A stretch of 64,000 bases of DNA, from the NCBI RefSeq assembly GCF_900102105.1, contig NZ_FNBB01000001.1:62001-126000 (forward strand), given 5' to 3'. Position 1 is the first letter of the stretch. Each line of letters starts with the position of its first letter. The translations under genes were made by a program, and so were the position numbers. Under the pieces are notes generated by a model. It was given only the letters and a program-made list of their open reading frames with translations, searched no databases and was not told the origin of the DNA. Below, piece after piece: positions 34,743-42,935 of this stretch. The stretch is from Agrobacterium pusense (lineage in GTDB: Bacteria > Pseudomonadota > Alphaproteobacteria > Rhizobiales > Rhizobiaceae).

Positions 34743-35741
34743 TTGACCGACCGGTTTCGAGAACTTGAGAGGCCAAGAGCCGTGAGGAAGAAAGATGTGG
34801 TGCTGATGGCCACCGTGACGAACTTCGAGAATGTTCCTCTTCCGTCAAAAACGGATCTCCGGCAATTCGCCGAACTTTTCATGCCGCTTTTTAATGCCTC
34901 CACCGATGAAGCCAAGCGGGAGGCAATTGCCGCCCTTTCGCAGCACCCGAACGTGCCTTCCGCGGTTGCCTTCTTCATTGCCTGCCAGCCGATTTCGCTT
35001 GCGGCCCCTTTCCTCATTGCCTCGAAGTGCCTCGACGACGACACGCTCATCACCATTGCCCGCACGCAAGGGGCCGCCCACGCACGCGCCATCGTCCGGC
35101 GGGAGAACCTCTCCCCCACCGTCATCGACGCGCTCGTGGGCCTGCGGCACATCGAAGACCTCAAGCGACCGCAAGAGGAAACGCCTGCCACTGAACCGCC
35201 GGCAGCGGTGAGCATCGAAGCGCCGAAGGCGGAAGTGAAGACGGACAACATCGCCGCGGCTTCCGCGCTCGAAGAGGAAATGCGCCAGCGGATCAAGCAG
35301 ATGGCGCGCCATCTCAACCGCCCGGAAAGCGATGTCCTCGGCCTTCGCCGCCTCAGCGAAGTGCAGGACGCGCTGCTGGTGCGTTTCGCCCGCGAACGCA
35401 ATGCGCGGCAGTTCGCGGTGGCGCTGGCGGATTCCCTCTCCTCCAGCTACTGGCTGTCGGAGCGCATCATGCTCGATATATCGGGCGCGCAGCTTGCCAC
35501 CACGCTGACCGGCCTCGGCATGGAATTTTCCGAGGCGGCCTTCGTCTTGCAGTGCTTCTATCCGCACCTTTCCGCCGCGGAAGGCGATATGAGCCGGGCG
35601 GAAGCCCTGCTTGACCGTCTCAACACCGTGGAATGCGAAGAGCGGCTGGAAAGCTGGCGGCGGGCCGACAGCTATACCCATGGCCGCGAACGGCCGAGCC
35701 GTAGCGCACCGGCTGCGCAGAGAACCGGGACGCAGGGTTAA
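34743..35741 (+). CDS. DUF2336 domain protein
   Basis: About 332 residues if the TTG at 34743 starts (LTDRFRELERPRAVRKKDVVLMATV); the GTG at 34797 with AGGA upstream, or the ATG at 34806, are alternatives. It is all-helical, with HEAT-like repeats (LRQFAELFMPLFNAS, AKREAIAALSQHPNVPSAVAFFIA, DTLITIARTQGAAHARAIVRREN). A linker rich in Pro/Glu is followed by a conserved C-terminal half (LSSSYWLSERIMLDISGAQLATTL). This is DUF2336, unknown in function and widespread in alphaproteobacteria. Confidence 0.8.
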   Translation: MTDRFRELERPRAVRKKDVVLMATVTNFENVPLPSKTDLRQFAELFMPLFNASTDEAKREAIAALSQHPNVPSAVAFFIACQPISLAAPFLIASKCLDDDTLITIARTQGAAHARAIVRRENLSPTVIDALVGLRHIEDLKRPQEETPATEPPAAVSIEAPKAEVKTDNIAAASALEEEMRQRIKQMARHLNRPESDVLGLRRLSEVQDALLVRFARERNARQFAVALADSLSSSYWLSERIMLDISGAQLATTLTGLGMEFSEAAFVLQCFYPHLSAAEGDMSRAEALLDRLNTVECEERLESWRRADSYTHGRERPSRSAPAAQRTGTQG

Positions 35742-35812
35742 GCGGGCTGGCCTGCATCTTCAGTAGTGCGAGGTCATTCGCGGATGGAGAACCGGATTCC
35801 ACTTCCCTGGTT

Positions 35813-36169
35813 CTAGGTTTTGGGCTGATCCACCAGCGTCAGCAACGTTCCGATGTCATCGGTTTCGATCTCCACGACCCACAGGTCGCTGTCGAACCGC
35901 CGCTCCCTTTCCAGCAGGGCAGCACTTTCCTCGCCCTCGACACCGGCCAGACGCGTTTCGAAACGGCGCTCGGCGCGGATGATGTCCTCGTCCTCAGCGA
36001 AACTTTGCGGGGCGGGTCCATAGAGGTTCTCGCGGCCGTCACGCAGCCGCTGGCGAACGAAGATAGCGCCCGCCTCCTCCGCACCCTTCTTTTCGACAGC
36101 GGCAAATCCACCGGCAGCGAAGACGCGGCGGATGAGGGCTGAGACGAACATTTCGGATTTGAGGCGCAT
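35813..36169 (-). CDS. DUF1491 family protein
   Basis: 118 residues: MRLKSEMFVSALIRRVFAAG, GGFAAVEKKGAEEAGAIFVR, then ENLYGPAPQSF and RFDSDLWVVEIETDDI. This is the full DUF1491 layout, a small soluble alpha/beta protein of unknown role found in rhizobia. It is alone, convergent with the DUF2336 gene and followed upstream by a family C repeat. Confidence 0.88.
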   Translation of the reverse strand: MRLKSEMFVSALIRRVFAAGGFAAVEKKGAEEAGAIFVRQRLRDGRENLYGPAPQSFAEDEDIIRAERRFETRLAGVEGEESAALLERERRFDSDLWVVEIETDDIGTLLTLVDQPKT

Positions 36170-36252
36170 GGGTTTGCTTTCGATTTTTGCGCTGCCTAGG
36201 TGGGTGGGGTTTCGATGTTGATTTTTAAGCTGACGAAGGTGTGCGTGGCTTT

Positions 36253-36409
36253 ACCCCCCTCTGCCCTGCCGGGCATCTCCCCCTCAAGGGGGGAGATCGG
36301 CAAGCGGATAAGTCTCGCCCATCTCAACACTTGCGAATGAAGTGGTGGTAGCGCCTCCTGCCGATCTCCCCCCTTGAGGGGGAGATGCCCGGCAGGGCAG
36401 AGGGGGGTA
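36253..36409. repeat. Family C palindromic repeat
   Basis: The arms ACCCCCCTCTGCCCTGCCGG and CCGGCAGGGCAGAGGGGGGT are exact inverses at the two ends. The inner modules GGGGGGAGATCGGCA and TGCCGATCTCCCCCC are also inverted. It lies between the divergent DUF1491 gene and the end of the peptidoglycan-binding gene. Confidence 0.85.
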
Positions 36410-36442
36410 GAGCCACACACGCCCCACGCTGCTGTCAAAGCC

Positions 36443-37345
36443 TCAAAGCGCCCCGATAGACTTCAGCTTCTTCAGCACGGCCTCACTCGGCTCGCCGGTT
36501 TCCGGCAGACGGTAGTGTTTTTCGAACGCCCTGATGGCATTGCGGGTCTGCTGGCCGGCCACGCCGTCCACCTTCACATCGGCATAGGCGATATTGATCA
36601 GCCCCTGCTGGATCTTGGCGATGAGATCGCGGCTTGCGGGTTTCGCGGCGCTGTTGAGGGAGACCGGTTCGGCCTTGGGATGCGGCGCTTCCGCCTTGCG
36701 AATGGCGGCGGCAACGGGGTCGATTTCGACACCGCCGCTGCTATCGGCAGGCCGGTCCTTCGGGATCGCGGCAACCGTTGCGCCATCGATCCTGAGCGCC
36801 GCCAGCACCCGGCTTGTCGGCTCGCCGGTCTGTTCCATGCCGAGCGTTTCTTCAAAGAACATAATGGCGGCGGCCGTCTTCGGTCCCATGCGACCGTCCG
36901 CCTCGCCCTCATAAAGCCCGCGCTTCTTCAGTTCGCCCTGAATGTCGGCGACGATCTGCTGCGGTTTCTGGCTTTCGGCGACGGGTTGCGCCGGCGTTTC
37001 GGCCGCAGGCTGCTGCTGTGCCGTTTCCGTTTCTGCCGGGCGCTCTATGCGGAATGTGGTGACGTTGCCATGGGTGCCGAGTGGTTCGGCCGGGCGATAA
37101 CCGGCGATGCCGTTCGGGTTTTCCGCATCGCGCGTGCGCAGGAAGGGCGACGGGTGCACACCAGGCTGGTACCAGAGCGCATTGGCGGCGACAAAACCGA
37201 AGACGACCGCGAAGGCACCGCAGCCGCCCACCAGTTTCGGATGGCGCAGGATTTCGCGCCCGATGGCCGAAACCACCAAGGAAACAATCCCGGCGCCAAT
37301 CTGGGCCGTTGTTTTCTTAGGCGATTTTCGCTTTCGCGGGGCCAT
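36443..37345 (-). CDS. Membrane protein with two peptidoglycan-binding domains
   Basis: 300 residues. A basic N-terminus (APRKRKSPKKTT) precedes one membrane span (about 40-60), a Gln/Pro linker and two PG_binding_1 domains: IVADIQGELKKRGLYEGEADGRMGPKTAAAIMFFE (about 130-170) and LIAKIQQGLINIAYADVKVDGVAGQQTRNAIRAFE (about 240-280). It probably tethers the inner membrane to the cell wall. The ATG at 37345 has AAGGA eight bases upstream, inside the 3-prime end of the histidine kinase gene, with a 29-bp overlap. Confidence 0.88.
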   Translation of the reverse strand: MAPRKRKSPKKTTAQIGAGIVSLVVSAIGREILRHPKLVGGCGAFAVVFGFVAANALWYQPGVHPSPFLRTRDAENPNGIAGYRPAEPLGTHGNVTTFRIERPAETETAQQQPAAETPAQPVAESQKPQQIVADIQGELKKRGLYEGEADGRMGPKTAAAIMFFEETLGMEQTGEPTSRVLAALRIDGATVAAIPKDRPADSSGGVEIDPVAAAIRKAEAPHPKAEPVSLNSAAKPASRDLIAKIQQGLINIAYADVKVDGVAGQQTRNAIRAFEKHYRLPETGEPSEAVLKKLKSIGAL

Positions 37346-38864
37346 CGTCACCGTCCTTTCTCATTTTCGCCGCCATGTCGCCAAGCTGCCGTATGCGCGG
37401 TGGGAACTCCACCATGCTTTCGGCGTCAGCGCTTTCGCCGCCACCCGCCATGCCGGAACCATCGGCAGGCAAAGTGATCGTTACGACCGTCCCCTCGCCG
37501 GGCTTGCTGGCGATGGCGAATGTGCCGCCATGCAGAGCCACGAGCCCCTTGACTAGGGACAATCCCAGACCCGTGCCTTCATAGCGACGGGTATATTCAT
37601 TCTGAACCTGCATGAAGGGCTGGCCCAGCAGTTCAATCTTGTCAGACGCGATGCCGATGCCGGTGTCGCTTACCGTCAATTTCAGCATTGCGCCTTCGCG
37701 CGCAGCGTCGATCGATACCACGCCACCGGCATCGGTGAATTTTATGGCATTGCCGGCGAGGTTAATGAGAACCTGACGGATGGCGCGCTGATCGGCCGAG
37801 ATTTCACCGATGCCGCGCTGGATGCGGCTGGTCAGGGTCAGGCCCTTTTCTTTCGCCTGAAGGCCGAGCATCGCTTCGCACGACGAGATGGTTTCCGCAA
37901 TCGGGAAGCTTTCCATCATCAGCTCGTAACGGCCGGCCTCCAGCTTGCTCATGTCGAGCATGGTGTTGACGACGGCCAGAAGATGGGCGCCAGACTGGCG
38001 GATGAGGCCGACATATTCCCGCTGACGGTCGTTCTCCAGCCGTCCGAAATACTCGCCGGCGAGAATATCGGAGAAACCGAGGACGGCATTGAGCGGCGTG
38101 CGCAGTTCATGGCTGACGGCAGCGAGGAAGCGCGACTTGGCATCATTGGCGGATTCCGCCTCGGCTGCCTTGCGGGCGACATCGCGGCGCAGACGCTCCA
38201 TCTCGGTAATATCGGTGAGCTGGGCGACGATGCGGCGCAGGCGACCCGTCGCGCCGCGAATGGCGGTCATCTCGATACGGGCGTGCATGAATTGCGCCTG
38301 GCGCGATTTCGCACCGGTCTCGAAGCGGAGTTCGGCGGTTGCCCTGTCCTCACCCTGCCGCAGGACGTCGAAAGCCTGCATCAGTTCGATACGATCGGAG
38401 ACATAGACATATTCAACGAGGATATGTCCTTTGCTGGCTTGAAGGTCGGCCGGGAATGCCGCGCAATCGCGACCGGACACGTGTTCGACGAAGCCGGTTT
38501 CACCGATCACCAGCACCAGGCCCGGCACCTGCGATGCCGCGATCAGATCGTCGTTCACCGAGGAAACCGAATGAGCGGATGCGCCGTGCGCAGAATGGGA
38601 GAAGGCGATCAGCAGGGCGGCGGCGGCCAGAAACAGCGCCAGCACCAGGGCCGCACCGATGGGCAGCGCGATGGCGGGGCTGACGACGAGGCTGAAAATG
38701 GCTGGTACAACCACAAGGCCGACGGCGCTGAAGGCAATCAGCCAGCGCAGGCGCGCAACGGTCCCGGCGCGCCTTTCGGCGTCCTCTTCCATGCGCGCAA
38801 GCCATCTGCCCGCTGCATGGTCGACCAGTGCGACCGCTTTTTCTCTCATATTACGCAATACCAA
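37317..38864 (-). CDS. PAS-containing sensor histidine kinase, membrane-bound
   Basis: 515 residues (TTG start with AGGA, or ATG at 38849). Two adjacent membrane helices (about 40-90) precede a PAS-like domain (110-220) and a HisKA domain with AVSHELRTPLNAVLGFSD (phospho-acceptor His252). The HATPase follows with NLAGNAIKFTDAGG, DTGIGI and GTGLGLSLVKG. The N-terminal pairing resembles alphaproteobacterial PdhS/DivL-type kinases only loosely. No response regulator gene is adjacent, so it is an orphan. It is translationally coupled to the peptidoglycan-binding protein downstream. Confidence 0.9.
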   Translation of the reverse strand: MVLRNMREKAVALVDHAAGRWLARMEEDAERRAGTVARLRWLIAFSAVGLVVVPAIFSLVVSPAIALPIGAALVLALFLAAAALLIAFSHSAHGASAHSVSSVNDDLIAASQVPGLVLVIGETGFVEHVSGRDCAAFPADLQASKGHILVEYVYVSDRIELMQAFDVLRQGEDRATAELRFETGAKSRQAQFMHARIEMTAIRGATGRLRRIVAQLTDITEMERLRRDVARKAAEAESANDAKSRFLAAVSHELRTPLNAVLGFSDILAGEYFGRLENDRQREYVGLIRQSGAHLLAVVNTMLDMSKLEAGRYELMMESFPIAETISSCEAMLGLQAKEKGLTLTSRIQRGIGEISADQRAIRQVLINLAGNAIKFTDAGGVVSIDAAREGAMLKLTVSDTGIGIASDKIELLGQPFMQVQNEYTRRYEGTGLGLSLVKGLVALHGGTFAIASKPGEGTVVTITLPADGSGMAGGGESADAESMVEFPPRIRQLGDMAAKMRKDGDDGPAKAKIA

Positions 38865-39336
38865 ACCCGAATCCTGAAGGCGGTTCCAACGGCTCCGACA
38901 ATAGAAGGCGGCGGCTTAAGGAATGGATAAAAAGAATGGGCTGAAAAGCCCGTCAAATGCGTGACAGTCCCATTACGGGGCATTTCCAGGAAGCTTTGCC
39001 AATCATGGTTAATGACGGGTAAGCGACGGATTTCGCTTCATTTTTGCCATCGCGTTAACTTTTGCGGCAGAGCTTTTTGCCGCTTTCGCCCGGAACGCGC
39101 GGCCTCTGTCGCAATTATGCTTAACATGGACCGTTAAAATGCGAGTGAATTGATGGCCGCCGTCCCGATCCGAGGGGAATAGATACAATTTGAATTAAAT
39201 TGCGCCGCTTTTTGCAATCGGCTGTTCGCCGGTCGTCTGTAGGTTGTTCACAAGCCCGAAAAACGGGAAAAAGGCCGATGACCCGAAACCGGGCGGGGCT
39301 TTCGAAAACAAAGATCATCTGGCAGGGTGTCTGACA
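38865..39336. other. Intergenic region between divergent kinase and DUF5330 genes
   Basis: 472 bp. It holds two short hairpins, GGGCT-GAAA-AGCCC (38938-38951) and GCGGCA...TGCCGC (39064-39083), and an AT-richer core with several GTTAA/TTAA words. No ORF with a credible ribosome site is seen. It presumably contains promoters for both neighbours. Confidence 0.4.
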
Positions 39337-39762
39337 ATGTGGTTTCTGATCAAAGGAACATTCTGGTTTTCGCTGGTACTGGTGGCGCTGTCCTATTTCG
39401 GCAGCAGCAACGATCCGGCCAAGGAACCTTCGGCCTTCGATATTCCCAGCGCGGTTTCGGCTGCCGGCGAGGCCTATCGTTATGTCAGCGCCATCTGCAT
39501 CGAAAAGCCCGATGTCTGCATCAAGGGCGCCGAAACCTTCCATGCGCTGGGCGAAAGGGCAAAGGAAGGGGCAAAGGTTGCCTATGAACTGCTGGACAAG
39601 CAGCTTGCCGCCGGGGACAAGCCCGCCGATGTTGCCGACGTTGCGGCGGAAGCCGAAAAGCTTGCAGCGGCACCCGTTGTCAGCGTCGAGTTTCCCGCAG
39701 ATGCCGACATGCTGAAGACCGGCACCGTCATTCCCCTGCCGCAGAAGCGCCCTGCTCCCTGA
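39337..39762 (+). CDS. DUF5330 family protein
   Basis: 141 residues from the ATG at 39337. An N-terminal membrane anchor (MWFLIKGTFWFSLVLVALSY) is followed by FDIPSAVSAAGEAYRYVSAICIEKPDVCIKGAETFHALGERAKEGAKVAYELLD, a Cys-containing helical domain, and a Pro-rich C-terminus VIPLPQKRPAP. This matches DUF5330, a rhizobial family of unknown role. A strong terminator follows at 39831. Confidence 0.8.
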   Translation: MWFLIKGTFWFSLVLVALSYFGSSNDPAKEPSAFDIPSAVSAAGEAYRYVSAICIEKPDVCIKGAETFHALGERAKEGAKVAYELLDKQLAAGDKPADVADVAAEAEKLAAAPVVSVEFPADADMLKTGTVIPLPQKRPAP

Positions 39763-39830
39763 TCCTGCCGGCCACCGCGCCCGCCTTTATTGCGGATGGA
39801 TATTTCCTTCCGCCACCGCCTGCCAAACTT

Positions 39831-39861
39831 GCCCACGGAACCGGTTTTCCGTGGGCTTTTT
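39831..39861 (+). terminator. Rho-independent terminator after DUF5330 gene
   Basis: GCCCACGGAA (39831-39840) and TTCCGTGGGC (39847-39856) form a perfect ten-pair stem with the loop CCGGTT, followed directly by TTTTT. It lies 69 bp after the DUF5330 stop. Confidence 0.88.
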
Positions 39862-39941
39862 CGTGGGCTATGGTTCAAAACCGACGGCACTTCACCTATA
39901 TCGTGACGAAGACCTGCAATAACGGATGATACGGCGCACAA

Positions 39942-40358
39942 ATGGCCTCTCTCGAAACGATCCTTGACGACTTCGCTTTCCTCGATGACTGGGAGGATCG
40001 CTATCGTTATGTCATCGAACTCGGCAAGGCGCTGCCCGATCTGCCGGAAGACAAGCGCACGGCTGAAAACAAGGTTCAGGGGTGCGCCAGCCAGGTCTGG
40101 CTCGTCAGCCATAGCGACGGCGCCGAAGACCCTCTCCTGACCTTCGAGGGCGATTCGGATGCGCATATCGTGCGCGGCCTCGTCGCCATCGTGCTTGCGG
40201 TCTATTCCGGCAAAAGGGCCTCTGAAATCGCCGGTCTCGACGCGATCGAGGTATTCGACAAAATAGGGCTCGTGGAACATCTGTCGTCGCAGCGCGCCAA
40301 CGGCCTGCGCTCGATGATCAAGCGTATCCGCGAGGAAGCCCGGCTGCTTGCCGCCTGA
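39942..40358 (+). CDS. sufE: Fe-S cluster assembly sulfur acceptor SufE
   Basis: 138 residues. It has the SufE pattern DDFAFLDDWEDRYRYVIELGK, then the active-site loop ENKVQGCASQVWL with Cys48, which accepts persulfide sulfur from SufS, and VRGLVAIVLAVYSGKRASEI. It acts in the cytoplasm. It is a lone gene, not beside a suf operon, as is common in rhizobia. It converges on the DUF6456 gene with three bases between stops. Confidence 0.95.
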   Translation: MASLETILDDFAFLDDWEDRYRYVIELGKALPDLPEDKRTAENKVQGCASQVWLVSHSDGAEDPLLTFEGDSDAHIVRGLVAIVLAVYSGKRASEIAGLDAIEVFDKIGLVEHLSSQRANGLRSMIKRIREEARLLAA

Positions 40359-40361
40359 GAT

Positions 40362-41189
40362 TTATCGCGTCATCGATGGGCGATAATCAGCATCGCCCCA
40401 ATGGTGTTCTTTCCTGCCTGCACGGGTTGCAGGCGGCGCGTAGTGGCGGGCCAGCGCCAGCAATGCGGCACGCAGCAGCAATTTTGCCGAACGCGCCGGC
40501 CATTGCCTCTCGCGTTCCACCGTCTCCAATCCCTTTTCGAAACAGCAGATATCGATAGCGACGCCAGATAATTCAGGCCCCATCGCCTCGGCTGCGCGGG
40601 AAAACCGTGTTCTTGCGGCCATTGCTGCCTCGGTGAGTTCGAGCGCGCCTCCCGCCTCACCCTTTGTGCGGCTCGCCGTTCTGGGTTCCCATGTCGCCGT
40701 CACCCTGGGATTGAGGTGGCCGCGATGAAAATCGGCGGCCAGCCGCTCCCCCGCCTCCAGCGCATCCGGTGGAAAGAATGCCGCGCCGTCACGCTCCTTC
40801 AGCCTTGAAAGGCTGATCAGCTGCGAGGTGTTGAGGTTACGCCTGGCCGACTGCTTCGCATCGCCGATATCCACGACAACCGTCTGCATATCCCGATGCT
40901 GCTCCTGAAAAATCTCGTCGCGGTCTTTTGCCATTGCGCGTTTCAGGTAGGAGGCGAGCGGCGGCGCCGCATGAAGGGTGTTTTCCCGCAGCTCGACCAG
41001 CCCGGACGAAACGGCAAGCCGCACCGTCGCGGCCGGAAGCCGTAGCGCGGGATGCCCTGCCCGCCCCCGGCGCAGCACAATATCGCCCCCCTCCGGGGAC
41101 ATCTCGGCTGCGCCGGCGGCGATGCACCGCAGCAGCCGCAATAGATGAGGATCGGAGGAGGCAGCCGGCATGGGTTTCGTCTCAGTCAT
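40362..41189 (-). CDS. DUF6456 protein, candidate GafZ-like GTA activator subunit
   Basis: 275 residues. The N-terminal half includes a helix-turn-helix-like region; the C-terminal DUF6456 part reads ELTEAAMAARTRFSRAAEAM, then ELSGVAIDICCFEKGLETVE and ARSAKLLLRAALLALARHY. As I recall it, this C-terminal block is the conserved end of GafA, the direct activator of the Rhodobacter GTA, and of GafZ in Caulobacter, where the protein is split and acts with RNA polymerase as activator and anti-terminator. Its start overlaps the DnaA-like gene by eight bases. The family is firm; the GTA role is inferred. Confidence 0.75.
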   Translation of the reverse strand: MTETKPMPAASSDPHLLRLLRCIAAGAAEMSPEGGDIVLRRGRAGHPALRLPAATVRLAVSSGLVELRENTLHAAPPLASYLKRAMAKDRDEIFQEQHRDMQTVVVDIGDAKQSARRNLNTSQLISLSRLKERDGAAFFPPDALEAGERLAADFHRGHLNPRVTATWEPRTASRTKGEAGGALELTEAAMAARTRFSRAAEAMGPELSGVAIDICCFEKGLETVERERQWPARSAKLLLRAALLALARHYAPPATRAGRKEHHWGDADYRPSMTR

Positions 41190-41604
41190 CCCGGCCCCCT
41201 GTCATCACGTTGACGATACTGCCGGTAAGCCGCTCGAGCGTGGCGACAAACTCGTCAAATGCCGGTTCGTCCCGTCGGTCCTCGACCACCTGGCAGGCAT
41301 GGCCGACCGTCGTCCTGTCCCGGCCGAAGCAGGGTCCGATATCCGACATGGGAATGCCGAGCTGCACATGGCACACATACATGGCGATCTGGCGGACGTG
41401 GCACTCCACGCGCCTGATGTCGCGGCGCACCGGCGTTCGCTCACCCGTCAATCGCACCATCTCCCCGGTGAGTTGCCGCACCAGACGGCAAAGACGGGAA
41501 ATATCATCCCGCCCGCCCGAAGACGGCCACGAACGAAAGGGACGATCACGCACCCGCAGGCAAGGCCGCGCGGCAGCAGGCAGAAACACGGTATCCGACG
41601 GCAT
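41182..41604 (-). CDS. DnaA-domain-IV-like HTH protein, candidate GafY
   Basis: 140 residues. The C-terminal two thirds are a DnaA domain IV fold: RRDIRRVECHVRQIAMYVCHVQLGIPMSDIGPCFGRDRTTVGHACQVVEDRRD. RDRTTVGHAC matches the DnaA-box recognition signature. No ATPase domain is present, so it is a DNA-binding regulator, not an initiator. GAGGAG lies six bases before the ATG. It is followed with an 8-bp overlap by the DUF6456 gene, the arrangement of Caulobacter gafY-gafZ, which drive GTA transcription. Regulation of another target cannot be excluded. Confidence 0.78.
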   Translation of the reverse strand: MPSDTVFLPAAARPCLRVRDRPFRSWPSSGGRDDISRLCRLVRQLTGEMVRLTGERTPVRRDIRRVECHVRQIAMYVCHVQLGIPMSDIGPCFGRDRTTVGHACQVVEDRRDEPAFDEFVATLERLTGSIVNVMTGGRDD

Positions 41605-41625
41605 ATGCAACTCCTCTACGAATAG

Positions 41626-41635
41626 GAATTAATTC
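41626..41635. promoter_or_regulatory. GAATTAATTC palindrome before the DnaA-like gene
   Basis: A ten-base perfect palindrome, 22 bp upstream of the ATG at 41604, just ahead of the GAGGAG ribosome site. A repressor bound here would block the regulator pair. In Caulobacter gafYZ is under an XRE-family repressor, so such a site would fit, but no repressor gene is seen nearby. Confidence 0.3.
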
Positions 41636-42000
41636 ATACACCTGAGGAGAGGCCTGGGGAAGCGCAAATTTTGCGATGGAGTTCAGGCCATTGACATAGC
41701 TTGATTTTCTCGAAAGTGATGGACGTAATTGAGGATTTTTTTCCTCATCCGATATTGCGCGAGACGATAAAAAGCCGATCTCCACGCTGGCTGAGGGGTG
41801 ATGATTTTCCGTGGAGAGTGGATGATGGCAAGCAGCGGCGCCCGCAGGCTTTCGCCGCGTAGCATCCGGCGTGCAGCGCAATAAGGTTCCCTATCGCGAA
41901 AGGGTTGTTTCTCACGGCGCGGATACGACGTTGATGGCGGCCTTATGATGCTCGGCTTCGCTCCGGGGAACGGCACGCCAAGGCGTGGTCTTCAATCCCG

Positions 42001-42032
42001 AAAACAAAATCGGCCGGTCTAAGGACCGGCCG
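42001..42032 (-). terminator. Rho-independent terminator of ros
   Basis: CGGCCGGTC (42011-42019) and GACCGGCCG (42024-42032) form a perfect nine-pair stem with the loop TAAG. On the minus strand it is followed by ATTTTGTTTT. It lies 51 bp after the ros stop codon. Confidence 0.92.
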
Positions 42033-42083
42033 TATTAACTTGCGACTTCCGGCTTTCACTGCAAGCCGGACTGTCTTCGAAAA

Positions 42084-42512
42084 TCAGCGGTTGGCCTTGC
42101 GGCGCTGACCGAGACCCATTTCCTTGGCGAGCCGCGAGCGGGCTTCGGCATAGGCGGGCGCGACCATCGGATAATCGACCTGCAGGTCCCATTTTTCGCG
42201 GTATTCTTCCGGCGTCATGCTGTGATGCGTCGTGAGATGGCGCTTGAGCGACTTGAAGGAGCCGCCGCATTCCAAACAGACGATATGATCGTCCTGAACC
42301 GACTTGCGGACAGAGACGGCCGGCTTCTGCTTTTCAACATTGACCGCTACCGATGCCGGCGCGGACGTTCCGCTGAGCGCCGTGTGAACATCCGAAATAA
42401 GGCCGGGAAGCTCCGTTACCGGGACGACGTGGTTGCTAACATAGGCAGCCACAATATCCGCCGTCAGTTCGACCAGCAGATCCTGGGCGTTACCGTATGC
42501 AGTTTCCGTCAT
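42084..42512 (-). CDS. ros: Ros/MucR zinc-finger transcriptional regulator
   Basis: 142 residues. A prokaryotic C2H2-like zinc finger [19 protein letters not shown] uses Cys79, Cys82, His92 and His97, followed by the [10 protein letters not shown] basic extension that completes the DNA-binding fold. Ros represses virC/virD and the ipt oncogene in Agrobacterium and its own gene; MucR homologues control exopolysaccharide. The sequence is the Agrobacterium Ros protein as far as I can recall it. An inverted repeat at 42612-42633 upstream suits autoregulation. A clean terminator follows. Confidence 0.97.
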
Positions 42513-42611
42513 TTAAGTATCTCCTGTTAGTGATCCCCTGACGCGGGCGAACGCCGCATCGAGCGATGTGAAGTTACCGGTGCCCCCACCTTCGCCCTGT
42601 TGAAACCAACG

Positions 42612-42633
42612 TGAAATCTACCCCTAGATTTCA
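42612..42633. promoter_or_regulatory. Inverted repeat upstream of ros, candidate Ros box
   Basis: TGAAATCTA (42612-42620) and TAGATTTCA (42625-42633) are exact inverses around CCCC, 100-121 bp upstream of the ros ATG. Ros is known to repress its own gene through an inverted repeat, so this is the obvious autoregulatory candidate. Confidence 0.65.
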
Positions 42634-42910
42634 AGCGAAAACCGGAAACGTATTGGTCCGAGATTCAACTTATGACCCGCGACATGGGCAGCAATGGTCC
42701 TGAGACCCGTAGATTAGACATTAATAAAATGCCTATGCCGACTATGAAGAGGCTAGATGCAAATCGCGATTAGCAACTTTACACTTAATTTGGATAACAG
42801 CAAAACAGCAAAAGTCAAATTCCTGCTGTGAATTTTTTAGTTCAAAACAGTCTAATCGGAATACAAAAAATTACGGGTAATAAAATACTATGCCTAGTAG
42901 TAATTGAAAA

Positions 42911-42935
42911 CGCGCACCCCCTATTATTAGGGGGT
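42911..42935 (-). terminator. Terminator of the pha operon
   Basis: ACCCCCTA (42916-42923) and TAGGGGGT (42928-42935) pair with the loop TTAT. On the minus strand GCGCGTTTTC follows, a short broken T-run. It lies nine bases after the phaG stop. The stem is strong and the tail is modest. Confidence 0.65.

Larger units (their letters stand above)
41605..42083. other. Intergenic region between ros and the GafYZ-like operon
   Basis: 479 bp on the minus strand between the ros stop and the DnaA-like gene. It contains the ros terminator (42001-42032) and, close to the DnaA-like start, the palindrome GAATTAATTC. The rest is AT-richer than coding DNA and shows no credible ORF. It should carry the promoter of the regulator pair. 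Confidence 0.45.

Noticed and set aside
39244..39336. Upstream extension of the DUF5330 gene by 31 codons
   Set aside because: The extension is hydrophilic, has no ribosome site, and would place residues before a clear N-terminal membrane anchor.
40362..41604. The DnaA-like gene as a replication initiator or chromosomal origin marker
   Set aside because: Only domain IV is present, with no AAA+ ATPase region, and no cluster of DnaA boxes was noticed around it.
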